Positions 9,257 to 17,959 of a stretch of 64,000 bases of DNA are shown one piece after another (position 1 is the first letter of the stretch; each line of letters opens with the position of its first letter). Source of the DNA: Jeotgalibaca porci (lineage in GTDB: Bacteria > Bacillota > Bacilli > Lactobacillales > Aerococcaceae); assembly GCF_011299095.1 (NCBI RefSeq), contig NZ_CP049889.1, positions 1,716,501 to 1,780,500 on the forward strand, read 5' to 3'. Both the position numbers and the translations under genes were made by a program. Below the pieces are notes generated by a model. It did no database searches. It was not told where the DNA came from and worked only from the letters and a program-made list of their open reading frames with translations.

Positions 9257-9646
9257 ATGGCAGAGATGATGAAAAAAATTAAAGAGAAATTGCTAAAACA
9301 AGAGAGTGGCGTCACTTTGGTGGAACTACTGGCTTCTATTGTGCTGCTCACGATTATCGTCACAACATTTCTCACTTTTTTCGTCCAGGCAGGCCGCACC
9401 AATAACCGGATTGATGACATGAACGAGGCAACTTTCATTGCCCAGGAGCAGCTGGAACTTATTACCGGCTATTCAGAAGAGCTGACAGTGGCCGACACAA
9501 AAAAGAAATTAGCCACTAGTAAAAATGGCTATAACATACACGTAACTTTTGAACCAAAAGATGATTTACAGGCCGTTATGGTAATTGTATCGAAGGAGGA
9601 GAAGCCTCTTGCGCAGATGGAAACAAGATTGCCGTTTAAGAAATGA
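9257..9646 (+). CDS. Type IV minor prepilin 1
   Basis: A 129-residue protein with a class III prepilin signal: a basic leader, then ESG followed by VTLVELLAS and a hydrophobic helix (residues about 17-42). Cleavage is expected after the Gly, leaving Val at position 1 and the conserved Glu at position 5. The C-terminal half is a small globular domain without a family I can name. It is the first gene after the pilus promoter. ATG 9257 is preceded by a modest AGGTAAAG; ATG 9266 or 9269 are alternatives. Confidence 0.85.
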   Translation: MAEMMKKIKEKLLKQESGVTLVELLASIVLLTIIVTTFLTFFVQAGRTNNRIDDMNEATFIAQEQLELITGYSEELTVADTKKKLATSKNGYNIHVTFEPKDDLQAVMVIVSKEEKPLAQMETRLPFKK

Positions 9647-10064
9647 AGCCGGTTTTACATTAGTGGAGTTGTTAGCGAGCTTAGCGGTGCTCTCGCTCAT
9701 TATCGGATTAATCGGCTCCGTTACCATGTTTGGACTCAAGCAGTATGATCAGCAAGTTTATGTCGCAGAGCAGTCGAATGATTATGCGTACGCATTAACA
9801 GTGCTGTCAAAGGAAGTGCGAAGCGCAGAAGAGGTAGTGATTTCTGCTGGATCAATCACAGTAGACGGAGTTGTGTTCGCACAAAGTGGTTCTCAATTAG
9901 TTAAGACGACGCAATCCGGGAAAGAAATATTAGCAGATAATGTCAAAACTGGTGGCTTTCAAGTAGTCGAAAACACAGACAAAACAATTGGAATTACTTT
10001 AGAAAATGCCCAAACGGATGTCAAGCAAAAAATGTATGAGACAACTATCTACTTAAGAAGGTGA
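9609..10064 (+). CDS. Type IV minor prepilin 2
   Basis: A 151-residue prepilin with the processing motif AG followed by FTLVELLAS and a hydrophobic helix. It overlaps the end of the previous gene by 38 bases. The frame is open further upstream, but an AGGAGG at 9594-9599 inside that gene sits 9 bases before TTG 9609, which I take as the start; the resulting leader is short and basic (MRRWKQDCRLRNEAG). It is probably translationally coupled. The C-terminal domain resembles PilW/GspJ-like minor pilins in layout only. Confidence 0.82.
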   Translation: MRRWKQDCRLRNEAGFTLVELLASLAVLSLIIGLIGSVTMFGLKQYDQQVYVAEQSNDYAYALTVLSKEVRSAEEVVISAGSITVDGVVFAQSGSQLVKTTQSGKEILADNVKTGGFQVVENTDKTIGITLENAQTDVKQKMYETTIYLRR

Positions 10065-10069
10065 TGACA

Positions 10070-11731
10070 ATGCGCATTGAAAAACCACAAAATATATCTG
10101 AAAACGAACAAGGCAGTGCATTAGTCTACACTTTGATGGTACTTTTACTGTTATCGCTATTAGGTATGTCTGTCGGGATGGTTACTGTGGGGAGTTACCG
10201 CCTCGCAAGTGAAACTCAGGATAGTACTTCTGCATATTATATAGCAGAAGCTGGTGCTGAAACTATTTATAGAAACATCGAGAGTCAAGTTTCTAAGGTT
10301 TATGAGTCCAGTTCTACAAAAAACGCTTATGTATCCGCAATAAATACTTTAGTGAGAAGCGTTGATGATAAGATTGTTGAAAACTTTCAAAACCAGAAAA
10401 ATAGCCAACCGGAAGCTCATGTAAAGATTGAGCAGACCGGAGAAATGAAATATATTATCATTTCCACTGGGAAAGTCAGTGGAAATGAAAGAGTGGTAAA
10501 AAAAGAATTTAATATTAACTGGATAGAAAAGAGCAAAGCGATTAACTTACCGTCCACTCCTCCAAATGCGGCAATAGTAGCCAGGAACAAGTTATCATTA
10601 ACTAATGGGACATTGAATGGTACGGCTTATATTGACTCCAAGGCGAAAAATGCCATCTTTTTAAAAGGTGGCCAAGGTGGATATGCAGGTACTATTGTTT
10701 ATCCATTAGGAGTTAAGCAAGAAGATATATTAGATAAATCCCAAATCTATGAGCCTTATCCGAAGTTAATCTCTAGAGAAGAGAAATTTTATTGGAATAA
10801 TTATGAAGATCTATTAAATGCGATTAAAAAAGATTTTAATCAGCCAGTGACAATTAATAAAAATACATTTGAAAGATTACCTGAAGAGTACTTTGAAAAA
10901 GATCAATATAATAAATACCAAGTTGTTACTTCGGATGGGAGTGTTTTAGTTAATAACTGGATGTTTTCCCACTATGATATTAAAGTAAATAACAACAAAT
11001 ATATTCCTAAATTAATACTCGATTCGGACAAATCTACTAATATTACTTTCAGTAGCGGCGCAGAGTCCCTTGTGATTGATGAGATAAGCATCGGATCTGG
11101 AAGCAAAGTTTTTTTAAAAGGCTCTGGAAATATAAATATTTACTTAAATAAATTAACGATACAACCGGCGGGGAGTCTTGATATTGAGGTAGATGGACAT
11201 GTCACGATAAGGGTAGACGATTTGAAAGTTTTGTCAAGCAAAATTAATATTAAAAATAGCAATAATGTTACAATAGTGGTTAATAAGTCCCTAGAATTTA
11301 ATAATGAATCGATGATTAACAACCCCGGAAGTTCAAAACAACTCTTATTTGTATATAGAGGGAGTACACCAAACTTTAGTGAACTTACTTATATGAACGC
11401 TAATGTATTTTCTATAAATAATAGTGACGCCCTAACAATAAAAAATTCCAGTATCAATGGTATATTCGTTACAGATAGCAAGTCCGTTTCTTATTCTGGT
11501 GGGAATGCAAGTAGAGAGTCAAATTTGATTATGATCGCTCCAGCAGCCGATATCACTTTAGGAGAAGGTTACTATATAAATGGGACATTGATTGGAAATA
11601 AAGTAACGCTCAGCGGTGGAGGTAATTTGATGAGTAAGATAATTGATTCAGCGGGGTTCTACTTTGATGGTGGTGCCGAAAATGAAGCTATAGATTTAAT
11701 TACTTCCACTCCAATCATCGAACCAAACTAG
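10070..11731 (+). CDS. Large PilX-like pilus protein with a beta-rich repeat domain
   Basis: A 553-residue protein. The N-terminus has a GSALVYTLMVLLLLSLLG hydrophobic helix similar to PilX-type pilins, lacking the classical FTLVE, followed by SAYYIAEAGAE, a motif common in PilX-like proteins. From about residue 170 to the end the sequence is rich in short Asn, Ser, Ile and Val strands (SNNVTIVV, SINGIFVTDS, GNINIYLNKLTI), suggesting a solenoid of beta strands. Its DNA is visibly richer in AT codons than the flanking pil genes, which could mean diversification or transfer. ATG 10070 fits the AAGAAGG spacing best; GTG 10061 and ATG 10064 are alternatives. It may be a tip adhesin; that is inference. 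Confidence 0.75.
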   Translation: MRIEKPQNISENEQGSALVYTLMVLLLLSLLGMSVGMVTVGSYRLASETQDSTSAYYIAEAGAETIYRNIESQVSKVYESSSTKNAYVSAINTLVRSVDDKIVENFQNQKNSQPEAHVKIEQTGEMKYIIISTGKVSGNERVVKKEFNINWIEKSKAINLPSTPPNAAIVARNKLSLTNGTLNGTAYIDSKAKNAIFLKGGQGGYAGTIVYPLGVKQEDILDKSQIYEPYPKLISREEKFYWNNYEDLLNAIKKDFNQPVTINKNTFERLPEEYFEKDQYNKYQVVTSDGSVLVNNWMFSHYDIKVNNNKYIPKLILDSDKSTNITFSSGAESLVIDEISIGSGSKVFLKGSGNINIYLNKLTIQPAGSLDIEVDGHVTIRVDDLKVLSSKINIKNSNNVTIVVNKSLEFNNESMINNPGSSKQLLFVYRGSTPNFSELTYMNANVFSINNSDALTIKNSSINGIFVTDSKSVSYSGGNASRESNLIMIAPAADITLGEGYYINGTLIGNKVTLSGGGNLMSKIIDSAGFYFDGGAENEAIDLITSTPIIEPN

Positions 11732-11746
11732 AAAGGACGTGAAAGC

Positions 11747-13372
11747 TTGGCAGATTTCAAGAAAAAGAAACTTGGGGATTTACTGAAAGAAGCTGGCTTG
11801 ATTACGGAGCTGCAAATCATTGAAGCGATTGAGCGTAAGAAAGCAGATCAAAAATTGGGAAATGCTTTGGTTGAACAAGGCTTCATTACTGAAAAACAAT
11901 TGTTGGATGTATTAGAAATCCAATTGAAATTGGATAGTGTGTCGCTTTACCAGTATCCTTTAGATCCCGCATTGGCTGACGTGGTTACAAAAGAGTTCGC
12001 CCGTTCGAAGTTGTTGCTTCCAATTAAGATTGAAGGCTCACATCTTTTGGTTGCGATGAATGACCCGTTGGACTTTTATGCAATCGAGGAATTGGAGTTC
12101 GCGACTGGGTACGTTGTTCAACCGGTTATCGCCACACGTGATGACTTGTTGCAGACAATGAACAGGGTGTATGATTCAAAAGAAGTGAATGTGGAGCATA
12201 TCGAAGGCGAAGACGCGCCGGCAGTTCGTATTTTTACGCAATTATTGGAAACGGGCGTGACGTTGCGTGCTTCCGATATTCACTTGGACCAAACGGAACA
12301 TCAAGTAACTGTTCGTTACCGCGTTGACGGTGTATTGAGAACGGACCGACCTTTACCCAAATCATTAATGAACTCATTGATTGCCCGCATTAAAATTATG
12401 GCGGGATTGAATGTTACGGAATCACGGTTGCCGCAAGATGGGCGTATCAGTACTAAAATACTCGGTAAAAAAACGAATTTGCGGGTGGCCACGTTGCCAA
12501 CTGTATTCGGTGAAAAAGTTGTTCTGCGTATTTTAGATATGTCGAATCTGTTCACAAAAGTGGTTGATATAGGCTTCGAGCCGGATGTTTTAGAAGACTA
12601 TGAAGCATTGTTAAAGCAACCATCTGGCTTAATTCTTTTAACAGGCCCAACCGGATCAGGAAAAACGTCGACACTTTACGGTTCGCTAAATGAACTGAAT
12701 CGGCCGGACTTGAACATTATTACGGTTGAAGATCCGGTAGAATATCAGCTCGAAGGGATTAACCAAGTACAAGTGAATGCACAGATTGGTCTGACATTTG
12801 CGGCGGGATTGCGCTCTATTTTGCGACAAGACCCGAATGTTATCATGGTTGGGGAAATCCGTGACGGGGAGACAGCTGAAAACAGTATCCGTGCCGCACT
12901 GACTGGGCATTTAGTTTTTAGTACGCTGCATACAAATAGCGCGATTGAGGCGATTCCACGGTTGATGGATATGGGAATTGAATCCTACTTGATCACTTCC
13001 GCATTGAGTGGAGTGGTTGCACAACGTTTGGTTAAAACAATCTGCAAAGACTGTTCGTATACAAGAGAAGCGACGCCGGTTGAAAAAGAGATTTTTGAGC
13101 GTCGTGGGCAAACGATTGAAACAATCACAAACGGTGAAGGGTGCGATGCCTGTCGTCAAACGGGTTACCGGGGCCGAATGGCTATTCATGAATTGCTGGT
13201 TGTGGATGAATCAATGAAGAAATTGATGATGAATAATGCGTCGTTCCAAGAATTAAAAAATCATATGATTGAAAAAAACACGCGTCTATTAATAGATGAT
13301 GGCTTGTTGAAGGTAAAAGCTGGAAAAACGACTCTGGAAGAAATTCTTCGAGTTGCTTCTCTCGATGACTAA
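11747..13372 (+). CDS. pilB: Pilus extension ATPase PilB with MshEN-type N-terminus
   Basis: A 541-residue GspE/PilB hexameric ATPase that drives pilin polymerisation from the cytoplasmic side. Residues 8-59 carry two tandem KLGxxL..G..I motifs, the MshEN pattern reported to bind cyclic-di-GMP; the first repeat has Lys31 where Gln is usual, the second keeps Gln59. Walker A is GPTGSGKTS near residue 300, Walker B is IMVGEIRDGETAE near 365, and a CxxC...CxxC zinc knuckle lies near 430-470. The start is TTG 11747 behind AAAGGA. It is followed by pilT after 9 bases. Confidence 0.93.
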   Translation: MADFKKKKLGDLLKEAGLITELQIIEAIERKKADQKLGNALVEQGFITEKQLLDVLEIQLKLDSVSLYQYPLDPALADVVTKEFARSKLLLPIKIEGSHLLVAMNDPLDFYAIEELEFATGYVVQPVIATRDDLLQTMNRVYDSKEVNVEHIEGEDAPAVRIFTQLLETGVTLRASDIHLDQTEHQVTVRYRVDGVLRTDRPLPKSLMNSLIARIKIMAGLNVTESRLPQDGRISTKILGKKTNLRVATLPTVFGEKVVLRILDMSNLFTKVVDIGFEPDVLEDYEALLKQPSGLILLTGPTGSGKTSTLYGSLNELNRPDLNIITVEDPVEYQLEGINQVQVNAQIGLTFAAGLRSILRQDPNVIMVGEIRDGETAENSIRAALTGHLVFSTLHTNSAIEAIPRLMDMGIESYLITSALSGVVAQRLVKTICKDCSYTREATPVEKEIFERRGQTIETITNGEGCDACRQTGYRGRMAIHELLVVDESMKKLMMNNASFQELKNHMIEKNTRLLIDDGLLKVKAGKTTLEEILRVASLDD

Positions 13373-13384
13373 GGGGGGAGAATG

Positions 13385-14398
13385 ATGGAAAATTTAAATG
13401 AAATATTAAAAAAAGCTTTCTATGCTGGCGCTTCTGATGTTCATTTAGTTGTGGGTACGCCTCCCGTTTTTCGAGTTGATGGCAATCTCATTCCACAACC
13501 TGGTGAGAGACTGAGTCCGGAAGACATTAAAGTATTTGCGCATGCGATTTTGCCCACTGAAATGGTGGCATTTCTAGAAGAAAAACGTGAAATCGACTTT
13601 TCTTATGGAATCAATGGTTTGACCCGCTTTCGCGTGAATGTCTTTTATCAAAGAAATTCGTTATCAATGGCTTTTCGAATTATCGCGATGGACATACCGA
13701 AACTGGAAACGCTGGGTATTCCCACGGTTACCCGTAAGTTGGTTGAAGAACCACATGGCCTTTTTCTAGTGACTGGTCCAACCGGAAGCGGAAAAACGAC
13801 TTCGTTGGCGTCGCTGATTAATCATCTGAATCTAACGCAAAACCGGCATATTATCACTCTGGAAGATCCGATTGAATATTTGCATACGCATAAAAAATCA
13901 ATCATCGTCCAACGTGAAATTGGATTTGACGCTGCATCCTTTCAGTCTGGATTAAGAGCCAGTTTACGTCAGGATCCGGATGTCATTTTAGTGGGTGAGT
14001 TACGCGATTTAGAGACGATTTCCACTGCAATTACAGCAGCGGAAACGGGACACTTGGTTTTAGGAACCTTGCATACATCCAGTGCGACCGGCAGTATTGA
14101 GCGGATGATAGATGTATTTCCGGGTGATCAACGCAATCAAGTGCGTCTGATGTTGGCCAATGTACTGTTAGGGATTTTAACACAACGACTCTTGCCGAGG
14201 CGGGATGGGACAGGGCGTGTACCGGCAACAGAAATGCTAATAAATAATACGGCCATCAAAAATCTTATCCGCAATGAAAAAATGCACCAGATTCCTAATA
14301 TTTTACAAACCTCGGGAGACCAAGGTATGCACACCATGGAAATGAGTCTGAGACAGTTAGTAAATGAAGGAAAGATTAGTCCGGAGCAAGTATGGTGA
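13385..14398 (+). CDS. pilT: Pilus retraction ATPase PilT
   Basis: A 337-residue PilT-family ATPase that depolymerises pili and powers twitching or DNA uptake. Walker A GPTGSGKTT is near residue 132, Walker B is VILVGELRDLET near 198, and the PilT-specific C-terminal AIRNLIRE motif appears as AIKNLIRNEK near 288. Its presence argues for retractable type IV pili and against a minimal competence pseudopilus, which lacks PilT. ATG 13382 and ATG 13385 are adjacent in frame; 13385 has better spacing from GGGGGGAG. Confidence 0.94.
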   Translation: MENLNEILKKAFYAGASDVHLVVGTPPVFRVDGNLIPQPGERLSPEDIKVFAHAILPTEMVAFLEEKREIDFSYGINGLTRFRVNVFYQRNSLSMAFRIIAMDIPKLETLGIPTVTRKLVEEPHGLFLVTGPTGSGKTTSLASLINHLNLTQNRHIITLEDPIEYLHTHKKSIIVQREIGFDAASFQSGLRASLRQDPDVILVGELRDLETISTAITAAETGHLVLGTLHTSSATGSIERMIDVFPGDQRNQVRLMLANVLLGILTQRLLPRRDGTGRVPATEMLINNTAIKNLIRNEKMHQIPNILQTSGDQGMHTMEMSLRQLVNEGKISPEQVW

Positions 14399-14416
14399 AC
14401 GAAAGGGGGGTAAAGG

Positions 14417-15619
14417 ATGGCGGTATTTTCCTATCAAGCGAAAACGAAAGATGGCAAAAAACTTAAAGGTAAAATTGAAAGTGTGACGAAACGTGATGCA
14501 ATGGAAGAACTCCGTAGTATGGATTTAGTTGTCTTTAAAGTAGAACCAATGAACGCACTTTTAAACAAAGATATTACGTTACGAAAAACGCTAAAAGAAA
14601 AAGAATTTATCATTTTTTTGCGCCAGTTCGCAACGCTTTTGAATGCCGGTATTTTATTGGTTGATAGTGTCGAACTTTTAGCCAAGCAAACCACGGATCC
14701 CGTTTTAATGGTAGCGCTGGAAACGTTGGCCTCGGATGTTCAAAACGGTGAAGCATTGTCTGTCGCAATGACAAAACAGCCGAAAGTTTTCCCGGACTTA
14801 TTAGTACATATGACACATTCGGCTGAAGTCAGTGGACGTTTGGAAGAGGTTATGGATCAAATGGCTTCTTACTACGAGAAACAATACCGGATTAAGAAGA
14901 AGGTTGAAACGGCCATGACCTATCCGTTGGTCGTCGGAACATTGGCAATCGGTATTACGATATTTTTGTTGGTTTTCATCGTACCGATATTTAGCGACAT
15001 GTTTGCTTCAATGGGGGGCGAGTTGCCAGCCATTACCAAACTTGTTCTCAACTTGAGTAACTTTTTCAAAGATTTTTGGATACTTATGGTCTTGGTAGTT
15101 TTGTTGTTCATATTGGCTTCACAGCGGCTTTTGAAGCAAGAACGCTATGCGTATTCGAAAGATGTTTTTGTATTACGTTTTCCACTTATTGGTCTGTTTA
15201 TGCAAAAAACGTTATTGGCACGGATGACGCAAACGCTGAGTTCGTTGCTGAATAGTTCCGTTCCAATTTTGGATGCGATTGATGTTACGAGCCAAGTTGT
15301 GGGGAATAGAGTGGTCTCGAAAGTGTTGAAGGCTGCCCGGAAAGATGTGGAACAAGGAGAGTCCTTAGCGAAAGCGATGGACGGTCACTGGTTCTTCCCG
15401 CCACTCATTACACAGATGATTCAGGTAGGTGAGTCGAGTGGGGAATTGGATACCATGCTCAAAAAAGTAGCAGATATCTATGATCAGGAATTAGAAGAAG
15501 CTTCTGATAAATTACAGTCGCTGATTGAGCCGATTATGATTGTCACATTGGCAGTATTTGTTGGCTTTATTGTAATGGCAATTGTCGTTCCGATGTTCGG
15601 AATGTTTGAGACGTTTTAA
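14417..15619 (+). CDS. pilC: Pilus inner-membrane platform protein PilC
   Basis: A 400-residue GspF/PilC protein with the usual two homologous cytoplasmic helical domains (about 65-190 and 265-390) and hydrophobic segments near 165-190, 215-235 and 370-395. It connects the ATPases to the pilin assembly site. ATG 14417 follows GGGGGG and AAAGG, 18 bases after pilT. It is the last gene before the pilA promoter. Confidence 0.93.
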   Translation: MAVFSYQAKTKDGKKLKGKIESVTKRDAMEELRSMDLVVFKVEPMNALLNKDITLRKTLKEKEFIIFLRQFATLLNAGILLVDSVELLAKQTTDPVLMVALETLASDVQNGEALSVAMTKQPKVFPDLLVHMTHSAEVSGRLEEVMDQMASYYEKQYRIKKKVETAMTYPLVVGTLAIGITIFLLVFIVPIFSDMFASMGGELPAITKLVLNLSNFFKDFWILMVLVVLLFILASQRLLKQERYAYSKDVFVLRFPLIGLFMQKTLLARMTQTLSSLLNSSVPILDAIDVTSQVVGNRVVSKVLKAARKDVEQGESLAKAMDGHWFFPPLITQMIQVGESSGELDTMLKKVADIYDQELEEASDKLQSLIEPIMIVTLAVFVGFIVMAIVVPMFGMFETF

Positions 15620-15643
15620 AGGCAATTTTTTGATAAAAAGATG

Positions 15644-15672
15644 TTGCTTATATATAAATAAGTGAGTATAAT
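15644..15672 (+). promoter_or_regulatory. Separate promoter for the major pilin gene
   Basis: TTGCTT at 15644-15649 and TATAAT at 15667-15672 with a 17-base spacer lie inside the pil cluster in the 143-base gap before pilA. It would give high pilin expression independent of the upstream promoter. Confidence 0.75.
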
Positions 15673-15762
15673 AAGATGAATCAAACATTTGTACTAAAAT
15701 TCAAGTTACTTGATAGTCACACGTTGTTTTAAGGTCAAATAAAATTGTTGGGGGAAAAGGAA

Positions 15763-16125
15763 ATGAGAAACAAAATCAAACAATTGTTAAACAAAGAAGA
15801 AGGATTTACATTGGTAGAGTTACTAGCAGTACTAGCGATTTTAGCACTTATTGTGGGGATTGCTGTTCCGATGATTGGGAATGTGGTTAGTAATTCACAA
15901 ACTAAGGCTGATGCAGCTCAAAGTGAGCTAATCGTTAATGCTGCACAATTGCAGGCTGTAGAAGCAGGTACTAAATTTGATGCTAGTAAAGCAATAGATA
16001 TAGACCCATTAGTAAATGCAGGATATTTGGAATCTGATCCAGAGTTAAAGGGAAAAACTCTTACAGTTACAACAGGAACTGACGGGAAAAAAGTCTATAC
16101 ATTATCGACAACTCCTCCAAAATAA
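15763..16125 (+). CDS. pilA: Major type IV pilin
   Basis: A 120-residue prepilin: leader MRNKIKQLLNKEEG, cleavage, then FTLVELLAVLAILALIVGIA, a textbook pilin helix with Glu at position 5. The globular part is short (about 85 residues), rich in Ala, Thr, Lys and Asp, and lacks cysteines. An in-frame TTG at 15745 exists, but ATG 15763 follows GGGGGAAAAGG and gives a normal leader. The private promoter upstream and the terminator directly downstream fit the most abundant subunit. Confidence 0.9.
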   Translation: MRNKIKQLLNKEEGFTLVELLAVLAILALIVGIAVPMIGNVVSNSQTKADAAQSELIVNAAQLQAVEAGTKFDASKAIDIDPLVNAGYLESDPELKGKTLTVTTGTDGKKVYTLSTTPPK

Positions 16126-16136
16126 TTTAACTATCT

Positions 16137-16170
16137 GAAAGACTCCTTCTCGGGGTCTTTCTTTCTTAAT
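16137..16170 (+). terminator. Terminator after pilA
   Basis: A ten-pair stem (GAAAGACTCC with GGGGTCTTTC, one G-T) has a 5-base loop and a short T-rich tail. It may be leaky, since pilD follows within 15 bases and no clear promoter is seen between. Confidence 0.75.
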
Positions 16171-16184
16171 AAAGGAGCCTGACA

Positions 16185-16943
16185 ATGGACGTTATATTCA
16201 CCCTAATCTTTTTCATTTATGGCCTCATTTTCGGCTCCTTCTTTAATGTTGTGGGGCTGCGAGTACCGAAAGGAAGCTTGTTTTCGCAAACGCGCTCCTA
16301 TTGCGACACGTGCGAGCGCACTTTAACTTGGAAGGAATTAATCCCGGTCTTTTCATTTATGATTCAAAAAGGAAAATGTCGGAAGTGCCAAGAGGAAATT
16401 TCGCCGCTGTATCCGTTCATGGAACTTGCGACTGGAATTTTGGTTGCATTCACGTATTACCGATTCGGTTTTAGTCCAGCGTTACTGTTAGGTTTATTAT
16501 TAATTAGTCTGGTCATTCCGATTACCGTTTCGGATATTGCGTATCGCCGGATCCCGAATAAAATCCTACTCTTTTTCTTCCCGTTGTTCTTGATTTACCA
16601 TCTGGTCTTTCCGCTGACGCCGCTTTGGGACGCACTTTTAGGCGCAGGGATTGCATTTACTTTGCTACTTCTCATTCTCTTTCTATCAAAAGGCGGCATG
16701 GGCGCAGGGGATTTGAAGTACTTTACACTCTTGGGGTTTGTATTTGGTACGAAAGGTTTTCTGTTAACGTTCTTCCTGGCGGTTCTGTTCGGATTGGTCG
16801 GTGGACTGATTACAATGAAGCGCACAAAGCAAGGAGCGAAAACGCTGATTCCTTTTGGTCCGTATATCGGTCTAGCCGCCATGACAGTTTTATTTTATGG
16901 GGATGCACTTATTACGTGGTATGTATCGTTGCTTGGATTTTGA
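16185..16943 (+). CDS. pilD: Prepilin leader peptidase/N-methyltransferase
   Basis: A 252-residue polytopic aspartic peptidase that cleaves the prepilin leaders encoded here. The N-terminal GSFFNVVGLRVPKG stretch, two CxxC pairs (CDTC near 43 and CRKC near 65), and both catalytic aspartates (in SDIAYRRIPN near 115 and in GAGDLKY near 175) are present, with about seven hydrophobic segments. The cysteine pairs suggest the bifunctional form with methyltransferase activity. ATG 16185 follows AAAGGAG. Confidence 0.93.
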   Translation: MDVIFTLIFFIYGLIFGSFFNVVGLRVPKGSLFSQTRSYCDTCERTLTWKELIPVFSFMIQKGKCRKCQEEISPLYPFMELATGILVAFTYYRFGFSPALLLGLLLISLVIPITVSDIAYRRIPNKILLFFFPLFLIYHLVFPLTPLWDALLGAGIAFTLLLLILFLSKGGMGAGDLKYFTLLGFVFGTKGFLLTFFLAVLFGLVGGLITMKRTKQGAKTLIPFGPYIGLAAMTVLFYGDALITWYVSLLGF

Positions 16944-16965
16944 ACAAGTCATAATGAGGTGAAAT

Positions 16966-17955
16966 ATGCTATTTAAAAAGAAACCAAATCTATACTTTGA
17001 ATTTCTAGAAACAAGAATCCGTTATGTTGTGACGGATCCTCAGAGCCAGGCGGTTATCGACAAAGCTGAAATACAATTTGAAACGAAAATTATTAATGAA
17101 GGTAAAATTACGAATCCGTCATTAATTCAAAACCGCCTGCATGCGCTTGTTACAGAGAAAAAATGGAAAAATGCGAAAGCGTCATTGTTATTGCCGGATG
17201 ATTCGGTGGTTATTCGGGAAGAGATTATTCCGGGGCAACTGACTGAGGCGGAAGTGAAAGACTATCTCAATCTGCACATGGGGCAGTCAATTCGTTCACC
17301 ATTTAAGGAAACGAGCTTTCATCACGAGATTGTTTGGCAGAGTGAGACGGAGAAAAAAGTAATTTTAATGTTATATCCCACAGCGACGACTCGTGAGTTT
17401 GAAGCTATTTTGACGGGAGCGAATTTGGACCCACAGTTCGCAGATATCTCTTCTTTGTGCCTGTATCGTATGATTGAAAGTAATAATGACATCAAATTGG
17501 CTGATGACAACCACACGCTTGTGTTTCAATGGACCCCGACACATACAACGAATATGGTCTTTAACCAGAATTTGCCGAAGTTTGCGAGAAACTCACGTAA
17601 TCCAAACGTTTTTGAAGACTGGGAATTGACAGCTGAGGGTGAATGGCTGTGGAAAAAAGACCAGCAGTCTTTGCTGGGAGAGATTAAAGAAACATTGGAT
17701 GTTTTGGAACGCTTTTTAGAATTCTACCGTTACTCCGTTTTAGATGGTAAAAATGGGATTACGGAAATTGTTCTAGCCGGTGATTTTTCTTATATGGAAG
17801 AATTGAAAGAAAATATGGAGAACCGTTTTTATTTGCCAATTCATCATATTAAGCAAGTGGAAGAAGTTGAATCAAAATATCTACCGTTATATGGTCTTTC
17901 AATGAAACAAAAAGGCACGAATAAAACGAAACGAAAAGTGGTAAAGGAGGCGTAG
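16966..17955 (+). CDS. pilM: Pilus alignment protein PilM
   Basis: A 329-residue cytoplasmic actin-fold protein. The order pilM-pilN-pilO and the tight spacing identify it more firmly than the sequence alone. The N-terminus (NLYFEFLETRIRYVV) matches the first strands of the PilM fold, and the C-terminal part carries EIVLAGDFSYMEEL where the second nucleotide-binding loop would be. It is expected to bind the N-terminal tail of PilN. ATG 16966; it ends 4 bases before pilN. Confidence 0.8.
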   Translation: MLFKKKPNLYFEFLETRIRYVVTDPQSQAVIDKAEIQFETKIINEGKITNPSLIQNRLHALVTEKKWKNAKASLLLPDDSVVIREEIIPGQLTEAEVKDYLNLHMGQSIRSPFKETSFHHEIVWQSETEKKVILMLYPTATTREFEAILTGANLDPQFADISSLCLYRMIESNNDIKLADDNHTLVFQWTPTHTTNMVFNQNLPKFARNSRNPNVFEDWELTAEGEWLWKKDQQSLLGEIKETLDVLERFLEFYRYSVLDGKNGITEIVLAGDFSYMEELKENMENRFYLPIHHIKQVEEVESKYLPLYGLSMKQKGTNKTKRKVVKEA

Positions 17956-17959
17956 CCAA

